Assembly: GCA_002943765.1 (NCBI GenBank) | Contig: PQWQ01000018.1 | Location: 643,501 to 707,500 of the forward strand | Direction of reading: 5' to 3' | Length of the DNA stretch: 64,000 bases | Source of the DNA: Psoroptes ovis | Lineage: Eukaryota; Arthropoda; Arachnida; Sarcoptiformes; Psoroptidae | Part shown: positions 25,501-39,172 of the stretch, piece after piece | Position numbering within the stretch: position 1 is the first letter of the stretch | Layout: each line of letters starts with the position of its first letter | Made by a program: the position numbers and the translations under genes | Notes under the pieces: model-generated | What the model saw: only the letters and a program-made list of their open reading frames with translations | Databases searched by the model: none | What the model was told of the DNA's origin: nothing

Positions 25501-28500
25501 TACTTCATTGACATGTATTTCTTCGAATACAGCCAATACGGCAACTGGATCAACAGCTGATACTGTTGAACTAAACAGCATAATATCTAAAAATGGTATC
25601 TCTTCATCACCGAATACACCCCATTTTGAGCAACCATACAATGAAAAACCGATAGCGATTGCATTCCAAATAGTACCGACAACAGCATATAACAGTATTG
25701 ATATTAAATTATCGAAAAATAGTCGATTTGGCATATGATAACCAGCATCCATAACAATTGGTGGTAACATATATAGAAAAAATAGATTCGGTGTCAATGG
25801 CTGTAATCGTTCTTCCGGTATGCCAGCAAAATACATAATTAAACCAATTACAACACCTAATATCATAAGTACAACACTTTCAGGACAAATTGATGATAAT
25901 TTTGGTGTTACATGAAAACCTGTTTATTTGAGAAGTATATATAATAATGATGAAATAGATAAATTAATCATACATTTGGATACATATAATTAAATTGAAA
26001 TTTTAAATTTTCAATGAAAACAAAAACAAAACAAACAAACAAAAAACGGTAAAGTCAAATGAAAACCTTATAAAAATCACCATATATACTTATGGGTTAT
26101 AATCAATGAACTTCCGTGAAAAATTTGATTCTATTGAATCATGATTATAATTATTATTATCATGATTATCATTGGTCTTTTATCATTATCAATTGTCATT
26201 ATCCACATGACAATCGGTCGATTCAGATCGATAATTATTGATTTGAATTGAAATCACAATTCTCTTTTTGAATCAATCTTAATCAATCAAAAGAAATGAT
26301 AGATCAAAAATAAACAAAACAATTTGTCGCATGCAAAATCGTAATTCATTCATTCATTTATTCATTCGTTCATTCATCGATTCATTCATTTATTTGTTTA
26401 TAATTTGAAAAGTCTTTGAAATATTTAAAATTTTTAAAAATTTGAAATTTTCAAAATTTCAAGGCCAAAATTACTTTTCCCGAGAAAATTACTTTTTCAA
26501 AATCAAAACAAAAGAATGAGTTTCCCTGGGAAATTTTTCATTTCCTACCATGTGATTCAAGAATTTTGGCTTTGAAAAACCACCAAAACAAAAATCATGG
26601 AATAAGCAATATCAAGATAGGAAATCCTATGACGAGAGGTATCGTGTTTTTCCATTTAAACATATTCTTTTGATTGATAATCAATTGTAGTTTTGGCAAT
26701 TGAAAAACAATTGAAAAAATTGATTTAATTCACACGAAAAATGAATGAATGAATGAATGAAATCTGGTCGAAATGATTGAATTTGAACAAATTTCAAGCC
26801 AAAAGACAAAACACCGAAATATGGCAAAGAGTAATTAGAGAGAAATTATTCATTTTTTTTAAAGCCACAAATTTCAAATAATTTCAAACAATTGTTTCGA
26901 TTCAATTGTTCTTTAACTCAATCAATCAATTAATCAATCATTCAGTCGTGTTTTGCTTGTCTTTGTGTCTTTGGTGACAATTTTCGAGCGCAAAAACAAA
27001 AAGAACGAGTTAATTTTTTGGATTTTTTTTTTCCATTAAAAATTCCTTTCATCCGTTGAATATTGAAATGCATGGATGCATTTATTTGACAATTCAAATC
27101 ATAATAATGCTTTTATTTTAATTCGATTGATTGATTTGAATACAGAGAGAGGGAAAACAAATTGTCAATCATCTGACCTTTAAGTTGATTCTGTCTACTT
27201 AGCAGGTAAACAATTAATAAAATGAAATTTCCATGATGAAAATTTCAAATAATTAATGAAATATGCTTGTAATTCCCATTAAAAACCAAAAGAAATTGAA
27301 ATTAATTAAAATTCTTTAAAAAATAAATTCTTTAATCACATTGAAATACTGATGAAATTACATTAACAATAATCGATAAATAATAATGATTATTTCAAGG
27401 CTATTTCTTTGGTTAATTTTGTCTCGAAATAAAAAAATCTATAAACTCATATTGTCAGGTATTTGTAAACAACAACAACATGTGCATACATAATTAGAAT
27501 TTGACTTTGAATTATCAAAATACTGAATCGAAATACACGTTAATTGTCGAAGAACCTGTCATTTTATTTCAATTATTTTGTATTCAATGTTTTAAGGGCC
27601 AGTCAGCAAGCGATTCTAAATTAGAATATATTTCTAAATAAATGTATCAAATTATTATCAGTTTTTTACATTTGAATAATTATATCGAACAAACAAACAA
27701 ATCATAATGATAATGAAGATGATTCAATTCGAAGAAACCTTGAGACCTTGAATTCTTGCAGCTAAAATAGGAAAATGAAATTGAACCAAAGCAGCTGTTC
27801 AACGGCGAGGGGGATGGAAAGGTTTATGTTTGAAACACATTTGAATGTCGATTTTTTTCCCGTTTTCACCAAAATTTTATTTTTTTTTTCGATGAAAATA
27901 AAGATAATCAAACCGTTCGAGAATGTCATGGAAACACTAATGATTATTTATTTGTTTTTTTATTCTTCAATTTTCCTCGTTGAAAACCAAATGTGGTTTT
28001 TTCTCTCTTTGGTAAAATGGCTAAAATAAGCAAATCGAATTTGTTTTCAAAGAATTTCGGATAATTTTAACGAATTTTCAATTTTTATCAAAGCGAGAAA
28101 ATGGGGAAAATTTCCAAAGAAATTTATTAAATTCACGCAGAATTTCGATGAAAGGGGTTTAAAAGGTCAAAAGCTTTGACAAAAATAATGGAATTTCTCG
28201 GAAAATAATTGAAAATTGACGCAAAAAACTGAAAATTCTTATGAAAAAAAACAACAACAATTGCATTCATATTGTGCAATCATTGATTAATCAATTTAAT
28301 AAAATTCCTACCAATAAACAATGGTATGAATATTAAATTTAATTTTAAAATATTAAAATTTAAGAAAAACATTTATGATATTTTGGGTTTTTTCTTGTTT
28401 GTCAACCCTCTCGCTAATGAATGAATGAATGAATCAATGAATTTAATTTGAATTTCTTCAATTTTGAATTTTTATTGTTTTTTTTTCAAAATTTCGCCGA

Positions 28501-29349
28501 TAATTTATTCATGATCATCATTATTTTATTGCAATTTTTTTCAGCAAAAATGTTTTAATGTTCAAATTACAATGAAACAAATTGCTCAACAAGAAAAAAA
28601 ACTAATCAACAAAAGAAAATGGAAAAACAGAGACACTGTAATGATAGAAAACAATGATGATGATCGAAAAAAAATTGTACAAATGTACCTCGCGTTTATC
28701 ATTATTTGATGGTCATTAATAATTTTCATTTGTGTATCCGAATGAGTACATTATGACATTTATTATTAATGAAATTTTCCAAATGAAATTTCAAACAAAA
28801 TGTACAAATAATTCAATTGAATTTCAAAATGACACTTACCCATTTTGGCTAATCCAACAATGATAATCCATAATAGAATGATATAAGGTGTTGACACTGT
28901 TTTGTTGTTGTTGTTTAATTAATGATTTTAAGATTAAAGAATAATTAATATTCTTGAAAGAAAAATTTTTAAAAAAAAAATGAAAACAATAATTTACCAT
29001 GTTCAAAATCAAATTTAGCAATTTGAAATCTTCGCGGAGGTAATTCACCTTCGTGTTTGCTTCCATCATGATTATGGCTATGTAGACTATGTTTACTATT
29101 GATTATTTTAAATGGTAATGCTGATGATATTTGATGATGATCATCATTGTTTACTGGTACGCTGATTGTTGTTGTCAATCGATTTGATTGTGTTTGTTGT
29201 TGTTGTTGATTATTATCGATAATATTCTGATCATTTTGATCAATATTCGAATCGTTTTCGATTGAAAAACATTCGAATACTTTGAATTGAATCAAGAAGA
29301 TCAACGTGATGATGTCGAGAAGAATAATGGGTTTCATTTTCAATTTCAT
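22568..29349 (-). CDS. NHE: Plasma-membrane-type sodium/proton exchanger (SLC9A, NHE2/NHE3-like)
   Basis: Six exons: 29349-28998, 28896-28840, 25919-24963, 24898-24606, 24551-23805, 23740-22568; 1192 residues. Exon 1 gives a signal-peptide-like start, a Gln/Asn/His-rich extracellular part and FDFEHV, the family sequence before membrane helix 2. Exons 2-4 give the multi-span exchanger core with LLPPIVMDAGY-type sequence (here MLPPIVMDAGYHM), DPVAVLAVFEEIHVN, the ion-binding FGESLLND (followed by Gly instead of the usual Ala) and YGGLRGAVAFAL. Exon 5 begins the cytosolic tail with HLMAGIEDISG and KLRDKF, closest to the NHE3/insect NHE2 group. The remaining tail is long, Asn/Asp/Ser-rich, with a basic EPKVHPPFQHQVRMQIRKM segment that may be a regulatory site. 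The protein should exchange extracellular sodium for intracellular protons in epithelia. The second intron is 2.9 kb, unusual for this window. Confidence 0.95.
25920..28839 (-). other. Large intron 2 of the NHE gene
   Basis: The intron interrupts a Gly codon (AKMG|FHVTPK) and has GTAAGT at its start and AG at its end. It contains ATTC repeats at 26344-26394 and GAAT units near 26743-26762, but no exon or gene that I can support. An 84-codon frame at 27775-28029 has no recognisable sequence. At 2.9 kb it is about 40 times longer than a typical intron here and is a plausible place for regulatory elements. Confidence 0.6.
26344..26394. repeat. Imperfect (ATTC)n tract
   Basis: Interrupted ATTC/ATTT units inside the large NHE intron. 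The complementary GAAT repeat occurs 350 bases further on (about 26743-26762), so the two could pair. Confidence 0.7.
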
Positions 29350-32300
29350 TGTGCTGAATCGATGATGGTCGTTTGATAAAATGATGATCTTTTGGATTGA
29401 TTTGAGAAGAAGAATTGACTGATTTATAGCCGATTCAAATGCATTAGATTAATAAAAATCAAATAATAATAAAATTTATCACTTTTAGATGAAAACATTG
29501 AAAAAAATCACCAAAAGAATTAGGCCATCACAATATCATTGATGATAAACATATGAATAATAATAATAATAAAAAATTGTAATCACAGGTGACCCATTAA
29601 AAAATGTTTTATTGTATCATCATTTATCATCATTATCAATGTTGAATAGAATTGAACGGAAATCGTAAGGCGTTTTTCAGGCGTTTGATTTGATTTTCTG
29701 AGCTCGACATTTTGAAAATATCATACAAAATTCAAAATCGTTTCAACATCCAAATGTTTTCGCATTTCACCGTTTTGTTATTGAATCATATCCAAAAAAT
29801 AGAAAATATATTCGTGATCGAATTTAAATTATTTGTTGTTGTATTTTTTTGACAGAAAAATCAGAAAAAAGCCTAAATAAACAAACATTGAAAATCTGTA
29901 ATATTTAATCGTTCATACTTTTTACATATTTTTCGCATTAAATGTTATATATTTTCTCTGGTAGATGAACATTTAAATGAATAAATCTGCTAAAAAATCA
30001 CATAATTTTTGCATAGACTGAATTAAAATGAATGAATTTAAAAAAATAAAATAAAAATAAAAAACATTTGATGATTTGCTGTCAAAAGAATTCATCAAAA
30101 ATAATGATTTTTGATTTTAAAATTTTCGATTAATTCGCTGCTTTTTTCTTCATTTAAATCCATTATATAAAATTGAATCCGATCAGATGTTAAGATGATT
30201 AAATGATTATGATTTTAATGGAATTGAAATTCAAGGATATTATTTTAATGTAATAATAATTTCATATTTTTTTTATATTTAATATTCATTTGTAAACAAT
30301 AAGTGATGATGATGATGATGATCAAGATATACTTGTTGGCAATTCCTTTGATATATATTTGATTTCATAAAATGTTGGTAATAGAATTAAATTTAATCAC
30401 AATTAAAAATCACCCGATGCATGCAAAGAATCGATCAAATTTGACGGAAATATGTAAACAAAGCACACTATTTCGGCTAATTCGGTCCGAATCGGATCGA
30501 AATAGTGGGGTTGATGGAATTTTTTCAAAAAAAATTTAAATTTCAAATTGATTTATTGATTGATGATTCGTGATATCATGTGGCTTACTTTGGTGTTTGG
30601 TGATTAAAGATTGAATTTTTGAAGATTCATAAAAGTTTCAATGGCGAAAAAATAACAAGAAAATGATTGAAATTCATTAATTCATGATAAGTACATGTAC
30701 ATATGTGGGTGTATGTGGTGTATTGAATTTCGTGAACAACACCAAGAATGAGAATGACAAGAAATAAACATGGAAATTTTTTTTTTCAAAAATTTATTTT
30801 CAAAATTATTGTCGTTCTATAATCAATTCAAAGATAACGATTGATTGATTGAAAGGACAACACTAACAACAACAACAACAGCCAAAAAACCACTTTCTCT
30901 CTCTCTCTTGTTTTTCACTAATTCAAACCAACAATTTCATTTGTATGCTGCTTTGTTTATGATGATTGTCAAAAAAAAAAAAAAAAAAAAATAAAAGAAA
31001 TTCATTCAGATAATAATAACGATAATTACAATGAAAATTAACTTTGATGAAATAAATTTGCCAAAGAGACACTGGAATAAATGGAATTAGCAAGAAAAAT
31101 AAAACAAAACATGATGAATGGATTGAATTATTCAATTTGAATATGCATTGTGAATATGCATTGAAATATGGAATTAAAAAATTCATATCAATTCAATGTA
31201 AAAATGATTACAAATGTTGAATATCTGTCACATTGTATGTACACTCAAACACACACATATTAACAGACATTAATTGTCATTATTTTTTAATTAAAATTAT
31301 TCATTATTATTTCTCTTATATTTCTTTTAATATTGTGATTATTATTTATTATTAATTACAATATTCAATCAATCGATCATTCAATCAGTCGATCATTCAA
31401 TCGATCGATCAATCAATCAAATCAAATACAATATGTTTTTTGAATAATCCAAATAACAATAATAATAACGTGAGCAAACAGACAAATGATTGAAGTTATT
31501 AAAATACAAAATTTTTAAATAAAAATTTACGACGATCTTGTTTGTTGGTGTTTGGTTTGTAGGTCTGTGTGTATTTAAAAAACAGGCACAGAGTTTCCGC
31601 TATTCGATTGATTGTAAACTAAGGACGATCATAACAAACAAACGACAAACAAACACCAAACAACAATGATGACAAGTAAATCAAACAAACAACGAAAAAA
31701 CCAGGTAAATGATTGATCGATTGATTATTGACTGATTATCATCGGATGATTTCAATGATGATAATAATTGAACTAATGTCGCAACCAAATATTATGAGAT
31801 CATTCCATATAATGATTTCATAATGATAATAGAAGAACCCGGCATTATCATTATCATGATTTGAAGGTAAATGTAATCATAATTTTTCCAATTTCATTTT
31901 CATTTTCGATATAAGAATACGTCATTCAACTTAACATATTCCATACTTATCAAATACTGCACATGAAATCTAGATTTTTTTTTTTTTTTTTTTGGTTACT
32001 TTAAAATTAATTGGTTAAAATATGTATGTGTGTTTGCACATTATCATTATTATTCAATGTGAATTATATAATCGGTTGCGCATCGAACCGACCATCTGCG
32101 CCAATCTCCAACGAAAATTTACAAGGTTAAATTTTATTCATTTTCGAAATCAACCAAAATCGTTATTATTGCAAAACGTTATTGCTTAGTCAATCATATG
32201 CTTCATTTTTACCAGTATTATTATTTGGGTACTTGGAATTATAAAATTTTTGTGTGTATTAGAATTAAAACAAATGAATAATAATCCAACTTTTGGAAGA

Positions 32301-32590
32301 AGAACAAGTCATAATATCGGAGTAGAAATTGGCGTTTTCCCATAAAACAAAACACAGAGAAATGGGAGAAAATTTCTCATTAAATGAATTGATCTTATTA
32401 TTACAGACCATATTAGAGGAAAGGTAGAACCAATCAATTAATAATAATTGAATTAAGGAGTAAGACTTTTTTTCGGGTTAGAATTATTGTAATAAAAATC
32501 ATAAAAATTATCATTTATTTGATTAAATTTCTTTTCGTTCGGGTTTTATTTATTTTTTTTGGGCTCAAAAATAAATGATTTTTTTTTCAA
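29350..32590. other. Intergenic DNA between TXNL1 and NHE
   Basis: No gene visible on either strand. It holds a (GAT)n tract near 30306-30321, a 25-base A run near 30970-30991, ATCA/ATCG units near 31364-31428 that resemble those at 4396, AAAC-type units near 31637-31672 and a T run at about 31977-31994. The NHE promoter and TXNL1 3' UTR should be in this interval. Confidence 0.5.
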
Positions 32591-33617
32591 TCAATGGCTT
32601 TCACCTTTTTTACCTGCAATACGCTTAAATTCAGACATATTTGTACTGTTTACTGTTTGACCAATCAATGTTATATTATCGATACGTGTACAATCAGTGT
32701 TTGATTGATTATTTTCAACAAAAATCTGTCAAAATTTAAGAGTAAAACAGAATGAGAATAGAGAGAAAAACCAATGCGATTATCAAGTGGAAATGTACAG
32801 ATAAATAGAATACCTACAATTAAATTTTGTACATTCTGAAATTTAACAAAACGTAATGGTATCAAATTGGTTTTGACTAAATCATCCACCGTAATATCTA
32901 ATGTTTGTACAGGTTCCATTGAACTAGCTTGATCAAAATCTAGGGTACGTGGTTGATTGATGAATAATTTGACACGTTTAGGTCCATTGGATGCTGGCGC
33001 CGTAATTTTCAATGAATGAATTTTGACCGGTTGATTGAATGCTAAATTAATAATCAATTGTTCATCGCAGTCAGATTGTAAATAGAATCCAGAACCAGGT
33101 AACAGGGCATGACCGAGATTTTTGTCATCACATTCATTCAGACATTCAGATTGAGCTTTATTGATGAATGATGATAAATCAATGAAACCGGCAACACCAG
33201 ATTCAGCAGCGGCTGCAGCTAAATTATCTTGTGAATTGGCCAATTCACGTAGTTTATTTTCTAAAGCATTAGGATCGGCACCTTGCATTCGATGAATGGC
33301 AACACGATTTTTGAAGAAAATAAACGTAGGCATAGCGGTCACATTATTGTTGCGTGCAGTATCTTGACATTCATCAACATCAACTTTTAAAAATTTTATA
33401 CCACGTGCTGAATATTCATGTGATAAACGTTCAAAAACTGGAGCTATACGTTGACAAGGCCCACACCTGTTCAAAATTATGGAATAAAAGTCAAAATTTT
33501 TTTTAAAAACTAATTAAGATTCACTTACCAGCTTGCAGTGAAATCAACCAAAACAATACCATTATGGCCTAAATGTGTTAGAAATGTTTCATCATTTTCA
33601 ACATGTATGACAGGCAT
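32591..33617 (-). CDS. TXNL1: Thioredoxin-like protein 1 (thioredoxin + PITH domain)
   Basis: Three exons, 33617-33529, 33466-32818 and 32725-32591, giving 290 residues, almost exactly the usual family length (human 289). The thioredoxin domain (about 1-106) starts MPVIHVENDETF and contains the intact active site WCGPC, split by the first intron, plus the cis-proline segment TAMPTFIFF. The PITH domain follows (about 120-280), with LNECDDKN, LQSDCDEQLIINLAFNQPVK, VKFQNVQNL and IDNITLIG. TXNL1 is a cytosolic and nuclear redox protein that binds the regulatory particle of the 26S proteasome through its PITH domain. The C-terminus ends AGKKGESH, as in orthologues. The gene lies alone, with long gene-poor DNA on its 5' side. 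Confidence 0.97.
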
Positions 33618-33836
33618 TGCTTTGTAAATATATGAGAATTATCTTTATCAAAAATAATCAAATTTGGTGGATTGATTCGAAAAATTGATTCAGTCAAATC
33701 AACACGTTAACGTTTCACGCTGGTTACGATGATCAGCTAAGTTGGAAAATCAACAATCACCCACACTCACACACATACATTGACAAGAATGACTCGACGA
33801 TATTTTTTTCGATTTTAATTTCAAACAATTTAGAGA

Positions 33837-33847
33837 GCCATCTGTTG
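33837..33847 (-). promoter_or_regulatory. CTCF-like AGATGGC motif, upstream of TXNL1
   Basis: Minus-strand CAACAGATGGC, about 220 bases upstream of the TXNL1 start codon. An opposed copy lies about 50 bases further on. Function inferred. Confidence 0.3.
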
Positions 33848-33893
33848 ATTGTTATTTTAAATTTTGATTGCAAAATGTTTGTTTTAAGAAATC

Positions 33894-33906
33894 CCAACAG
33901 ATGGCG
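33894..33906 (+). promoter_or_regulatory. CTCF-like AGATGGCG motif, upstream of TXNL1
   Basis: CCAACAGATGGCG on the + strand shares CAACAGATGGC with the neighbouring minus-strand site, so the two form an inverted pair. Function inferred. Confidence 0.35.
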
Positions 33907-36900
33907 TCAGTTTCAGGGGAAATTCGAAAAGATTCGAATTTTTCAAATTCGAAATTTTCTTGAAAATTTCTTAATTACCAATTCTTAATTTAAATTAATT
34001 ACAAAGTCTCAATAATTATTATCTTTGTCTCGACTTAAAATTTATTGCATCAAACATCAGAAAAAATAATCAAATGATAATTACATGCCATTTATTCATT
34101 GAAAATTTCATCGAAAATTATCATCAAATTATTGAATCTAATCAAGCGATTAAAATTATTAAGAAATCTTCAGAGAAAAAAATTCAAGGGTATTTCAATA
34201 CATACAGAGTGAAGTAGCCAGAAAAAGCAACCAAATCAAACATAGAATTCATGATTACAGTGAATCCAGTGTGATTATTGACCAGAACAGCTGTTTTTTA
34301 TTGTAAACATCTGCGTAAAATAAAATAATCGGGTCAAATCCGGCGAAATAAATAAAATTTTCATGTGTTATTTGCCATCATTTTTGGTTGTAGAAAAACC
34401 GAATACATTTCGAATCGTCCATCATCATCATCAGCATTGGCCATCATCAAATGATAATAATGCTACCACCGTTTTTTTTTTTTTTTTTTTTGGTAATGGT
34501 CTAATTCTGGTTCAAAAAACACACACACCCTCGAACAAATTCACACATGTGTTTCTATATATGTAATAATGTGCCAAAAAAACAAGGGTATACCAGGAAA
34601 TTTTGAATAAATTTGGATTCACCATCGCCAATCGAAAAAAACAACGCCACTACCACCATTTGGCGGTTCAATATTTGTTTGAATCTACCATTTGAAATCA
34701 ATTCATTCATTCCATTCCATTCATCCATTTCTTCAATGAATCACTATTTATTTTCAATTTAAATTTTTTTGAATCAATCATCATTTCTTAATATAGAAAT
34801 TTATTCATTCACATAGAAATGTAAATATATATACGAACATGTACACACTAGTGGCATAATAATATTTTAATTCATTATTTTCAAAAATGAAATGAATTCA
34901 AAGAGCATCATCATCATCATCATCATCACCACCAACATAATTATTGTTGATATTTATTATTACTGACAATTTTCATTCATTCAAAAAGAAAAACATTATC
35001 ATCAATGATTGTTTTATTACCATGATTTCAATCATTTATTGGAAAAAAAATAATCATTCAAAATACATCATAATCATCGTCATCAACATCAACATCAACA
35101 GCATCAATCGCAATTGAAAATAAATAAAAATCAATCAATTCAAAATAAGAAATACGAATAAGCCGAGTTAAAACAAAACAGACAGCCGAAACAACCGTTT
35201 TATTTGATGATATTTGTGCTTTTCCTTCCATCCATCCATCTATCCATTCATTCGAAAAAAGAGAGAGAGAAGATAATGGACACAGTTACATTTGAATTTG
35301 CTTAGCGAAGATATTTGAAAATATCGCAGCCAAAAGAGAAAACTTGCAAAAAATTTACATTGAATTTATGTGATGGAGAGATGTGCTTTTCTGCATTCGA
35401 AAAACAAAACCAACTAAATCGCACCATTTTCATTCAACGATTTGAATTTTTTTTTTTTTCAAAATATAAAAATTCATGATTCATAAATGTGTGTGTGTGT
35501 GTTTGTGTGTGGTTGTATATTGTAATGAATATATTATGAATGGAGAAACGATTTATAAATGATTTCAATTGTTTTTTCTCATCATCAATGAAGAAATTAT
35601 AAATCATATATATTAATAACATCGTAATTATTTTTAGGATTATTTTCAATTTTCAAAAAATCAAATCATTATAATGAATGAATGAATGTGAATGAATGAA
35701 TATATCGTCAATGAAAACAATGAATGTTTTAATGGATAACTTATAATAATGATCCAATGTTAAGAGTAATAATTATGATACCTGATGGTGTTTTTTTTAT
35801 TATTGAAAAAAAATTCAAATATGACATTTGATTCAATGTTCAAGTGATTCTTTATATTCAAATGATTCTTTATTTTTTTTCAAAATCATTACGTATTAAA
35901 TTACGATTGAAAAACGTATTTAGAAAACAACACCAACAATGAATCATTACAATATACCAATTTGACCATTTTTTCTTCTGCAATTCTCATCGACAAACCT
36001 CGAAAACATTGAAGTACTTGAAATCGAAACGAAATAGTTTGAATTTGAAAATGAAAATTTAAAATACGTAATTGAAACGAAACACATGATCAGTATTCCA
36101 CATATTTCATTGATTAATCAAGAGTTATTCGTCAGTATCTGCCAAATTATAAATACCAAATGCATTATCGGCACATTTTCATAAATTTTTGCTAATTGAA
36201 TTCAATCATTTAATCAACTAATCATTTGATCGATTGATCAATCAATCAACAAAGAAATTCAAATATCATTGAACAACATTGACATATCGACCTTTAAACC
36301 CAAAAAATGTTGGAATTTAACCAATAAATCAATCATTTGATTATCGATTTACATATATTTTCTGTTCTTGGGTGATTTTTTTTTTCTATTATTAAACACT
36401 TGAATCAATGTGCATATGTTTTTTCAAATTCATTCATTCATATTAATGTATTCATTATGCTTATGATTAGTCGATTATGATCATCATCATCGTCAACGAT
36501 ATTGAATAAAAACAAAACAAAACAATAAATCAACATTGATATACCTTGAAATGCAGATGTTCTAAATAAAAAAAAAAATTTGGCTCCCTTGATTCAGTAA
36601 AAAACATCTGGAACATATCAAATAAATAAATAATCAAACAAAATCATCGAAATTCTACAAAACAACATGTAATTATTTGTGCCATTGTGCTCTACAATAA
36701 TCATCGAAAACAAAACAAAACGACACACACAATTTCAATGGTAAAGTGAAAACAAACATAAAATTCAAATTCACCAATGATTCATTGAATGAAAATTTTG
36801 GAAAAAAACAAAAAAAAAATTCGTGATAATTGATCAATTATGGTGAATTAAATTTAATCACAATCAACAACGTTTGATGATTGATTTTGCTTATTTCAGG

Positions 36901-37018
36901 TAAATTTCTTGAATTTTTTTTTCTCAAATTTTACTCTCGTCAAATCAATTATTCAAGATTATTGCACAATCCTCGGGCAATAATCACTGGTATCTGGTAT
37001 CATTAGTTTCTGGTATTG

Positions 37019-37041
37019 TTTTTTTTTTTTTTTTTTTTTTT
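37019..37041. repeat. 23-base poly(T) tract
   Basis: Uninterrupted T run, one of the longest homopolymers in the window. Confidence 0.9.
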
Positions 37042-37369
37042 GTTTCGTTGAAATTACCATTTGTCAGAGTAATTTGACAAAATAAATGAAATTTTTTTTG
37101 CTATGACAATTGACGTGTTGCAATTGTAAACGCAAATGTTTATAACGGACTTTTAAATCAGTCAAATAATACATTTAAATATTTGAACACAAAAAAAAAC
37201 ATTCAAAATCATTATTATTCAAACTACACACCAACACACATAGAATACAATGGCTGCTGCCAATTTTTGAGCGATCGTAATTGGCTTTTATTACGCCCAA
37301 ATCAATATTTATTTAGATTTTTCACAAAAAAAATAAATTCAATTGTTTTCTGGTGAATTGAATTAAATA

Positions 37370-37449
37370 TTAGGTTGTCCCATAAGTTTTTGTCGTTTTT
37401 TAAATTTATTTTCATTCGAAAAACGGCAAGAATTTATGGGACAACCTAA
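37370..37449. mobile_element. 80-base mariner-type MITE
   Basis: Ends TTAGGTTGTCCCATAAGTTTTT and its near-complement GGACAACCTAA-terminated arm make a nearly full-length hairpin. Exact TA duplications flank it (37368-37369 and 37450-37451). The TTAGGTTG terminus is characteristic of mariner elements. No coding capacity. Confidence 0.85.
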
Positions 37450-37845
37450 TAATAATGATTTGCTTTTGTTTTTTGCTAATATTTTCAATTGTTTTTTTGA
37501 TTTGTTTTTGTTTCGCAAAAACAAATTCAAAAATTCAAATCATCAAAAATCAAATCAATGACCTTATAATGGTTATTATCATTTTTGGAATGGTATGGCA
37601 CACAAACATCCAAAGACTATACACACGCATCATCCATATTGATCATTAGTAACACATCCAAATACAACAAACACAGGTTCACAAACATTAATCTCGAATT
37701 TTCATCTATTTGAATTCATTGAAATGATTTTAAAATTCAAAGATAAATTGTGAACAAAATACGCCTACACATCATTTTTTCGGTAAAATATTTTTACCTT
37801 TGGGTGTGTTTGGTATTTTAGAAAAAATTGATAAATATTGACAAA

Positions 37846-37940
37846 TTAGGTTGTCCGAAAAATTTTTGCGCATTATTCAATGGCATTGATTGAAAATTTC
37901 CATTTATAAATGCGCGAAAACTTATCGGACAACCACCCAA
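37846..37940. mobile_element. About 95-base mariner-type MITE
   Basis: Inner arms GTTGTCCGAAAAATTTTTGC and the complement of GTTGTCCGATAAGTTTTCGC are matched over about 24 bases with four differences. The left terminus is TTAGG; the right has extra bases before TA, so the tip is decayed. Confidence 0.75.
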
Positions 37941-38529
37941 TATTCGAGCCAATTTAGCCATTCCTTTCTACTATTTTCAATAATGATTATTATGATTTAA
38001 AATTAACCGTATAAAATACGAATGAACCATAAACCATAAACAACAAGTTTCGACATACATATTCATATGATCACAAATATTGAACATCATTTTACAAAAT
38101 GATTTAAATTCATTATTATTCTAAGAATAATAATTGAAAAAATTGAATCAAATTTTCAATTTTTAGATCTTCTATTTATGGATATTTTGACGTAAATTTG
38201 TTTGATTGTCGTTGATAATGCCGTGTTGTCATGACCATTATCATCATTACTGACATTATCATCATTATTATTAGCATTCGATATGCATAATCATCATTAA
38301 TATTTGTCGATTATGATTATGGGCAAATACGAAATAACAAACTGTTGGGCATCTGTTTCATTCTCTCAATGATTATATTGCCTATTCAAATTTCGCATAT
38401 TTTTTGCCTATCGGTTTCCATAGCGAAAATCAAATTATTATCATCAAATTTTTGGCTTCATTGATAAACATTTATTTGTTTATTGGAAATAAATGGAAAA
38501 AAATTTCTCCAAAACATTTATCGATAATA

Positions 38530-38610
38530 GTAGATTGTCCGAAAAGTTCATCCCCGCTTAACCAATAGAGTTGCTCATGAAAATCGGCCAGAACTTTACG
38601 GACAACCTAA
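38530..38610. mobile_element. 81-base mariner-type MITE, GTTGCTCATG subfamily
   Basis: Terminal arms ATTGTCCGAAAAGTTC and GGACAACCTAA. Its core GTTGCTCATGAAAATCGGCC is shared with copies at 39092 and, in reverse orientation, 41579. This shows a subfamily that multiplied as a unit. Confidence 0.85.
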
Positions 38611-38682
38611 TGAACATTTGAGCACCTTGACAATTGATTATTATTTGAAGGAAAATTAAATGAAAATGAAATAATTGATATT

Positions 38683-38700
38683 CACACACACACACACACA
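38683..38700. repeat. (CA)n microsatellite
   Basis: Nine CA units just downstream of a MITE. Confidence 0.85.
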
Positions 38701-39091
38701 GAAAACACATTTCTCAATACGTGTTTGTCGACTTGCTCGATTCTAATCAATCAATTGAATCGTTTCGGAATGTTTTTTCCATGTTTGAAACAACACATAC
38801 AAGGACCAATACTTGATATTGAAATTTTCTCGTTCTTCTTCCTTGAAATTGTAAGTAAAAACTTGAAATTTTATTTGTCCTAAGACGAATTCAACAGTTA
38901 TGAAAATCTCCGAAGAAATCAAATGTCTTTGAATGTTTTCTTCGCTATATGACAATCGTGTATTTGCTCGATCAAGATCTGCTTGATCAAGATTCGTTTG
39001 ATGTGATCAAAAATTGATCAAAAACAATAAAATACAACAGATAAATGACAATAAAACGTTTCATAAATGTTTTGTTGTTTTTTCAAATGTA

Positions 39092-39172
39092 TTAGGCTGT
39101 CCGAAAAGTTCATTCCGCTTAATCAATAGAAGTTGCTCATGAAAATCGGCCAAAACTTTCCGGACAACCTAA
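39092..39172. mobile_element. 81-base mariner-type MITE, GTTGCTCATG subfamily
   Basis: Starts TTAGGCTGTCCGAAAAGTTC after TA (39090-39091) and ends GGACAACCTAA. It is about nine-tenths identical by eye to the copy at 38530, with the same core GTTGCTCATGAAAATCGGCC. Confidence 0.85.

Noticed and set aside
27775..28029. 84-codon open frame in the NHE intron
   Set aside because: Phe/Ile/Lys-rich composition expected of random AT-rich DNA, no motif, and inside an intron on the opposite strand.
34363..34566. 67-codon frame with His and Phe runs
   Set aside because: Created by CATCAT and poly(T) repeats; no coding features.
34846..34860. Possible further CTCF-like site (ACTAGTGGC)
   Set aside because: One base short of the spacing of the other sites and lacks the AGATGG core.
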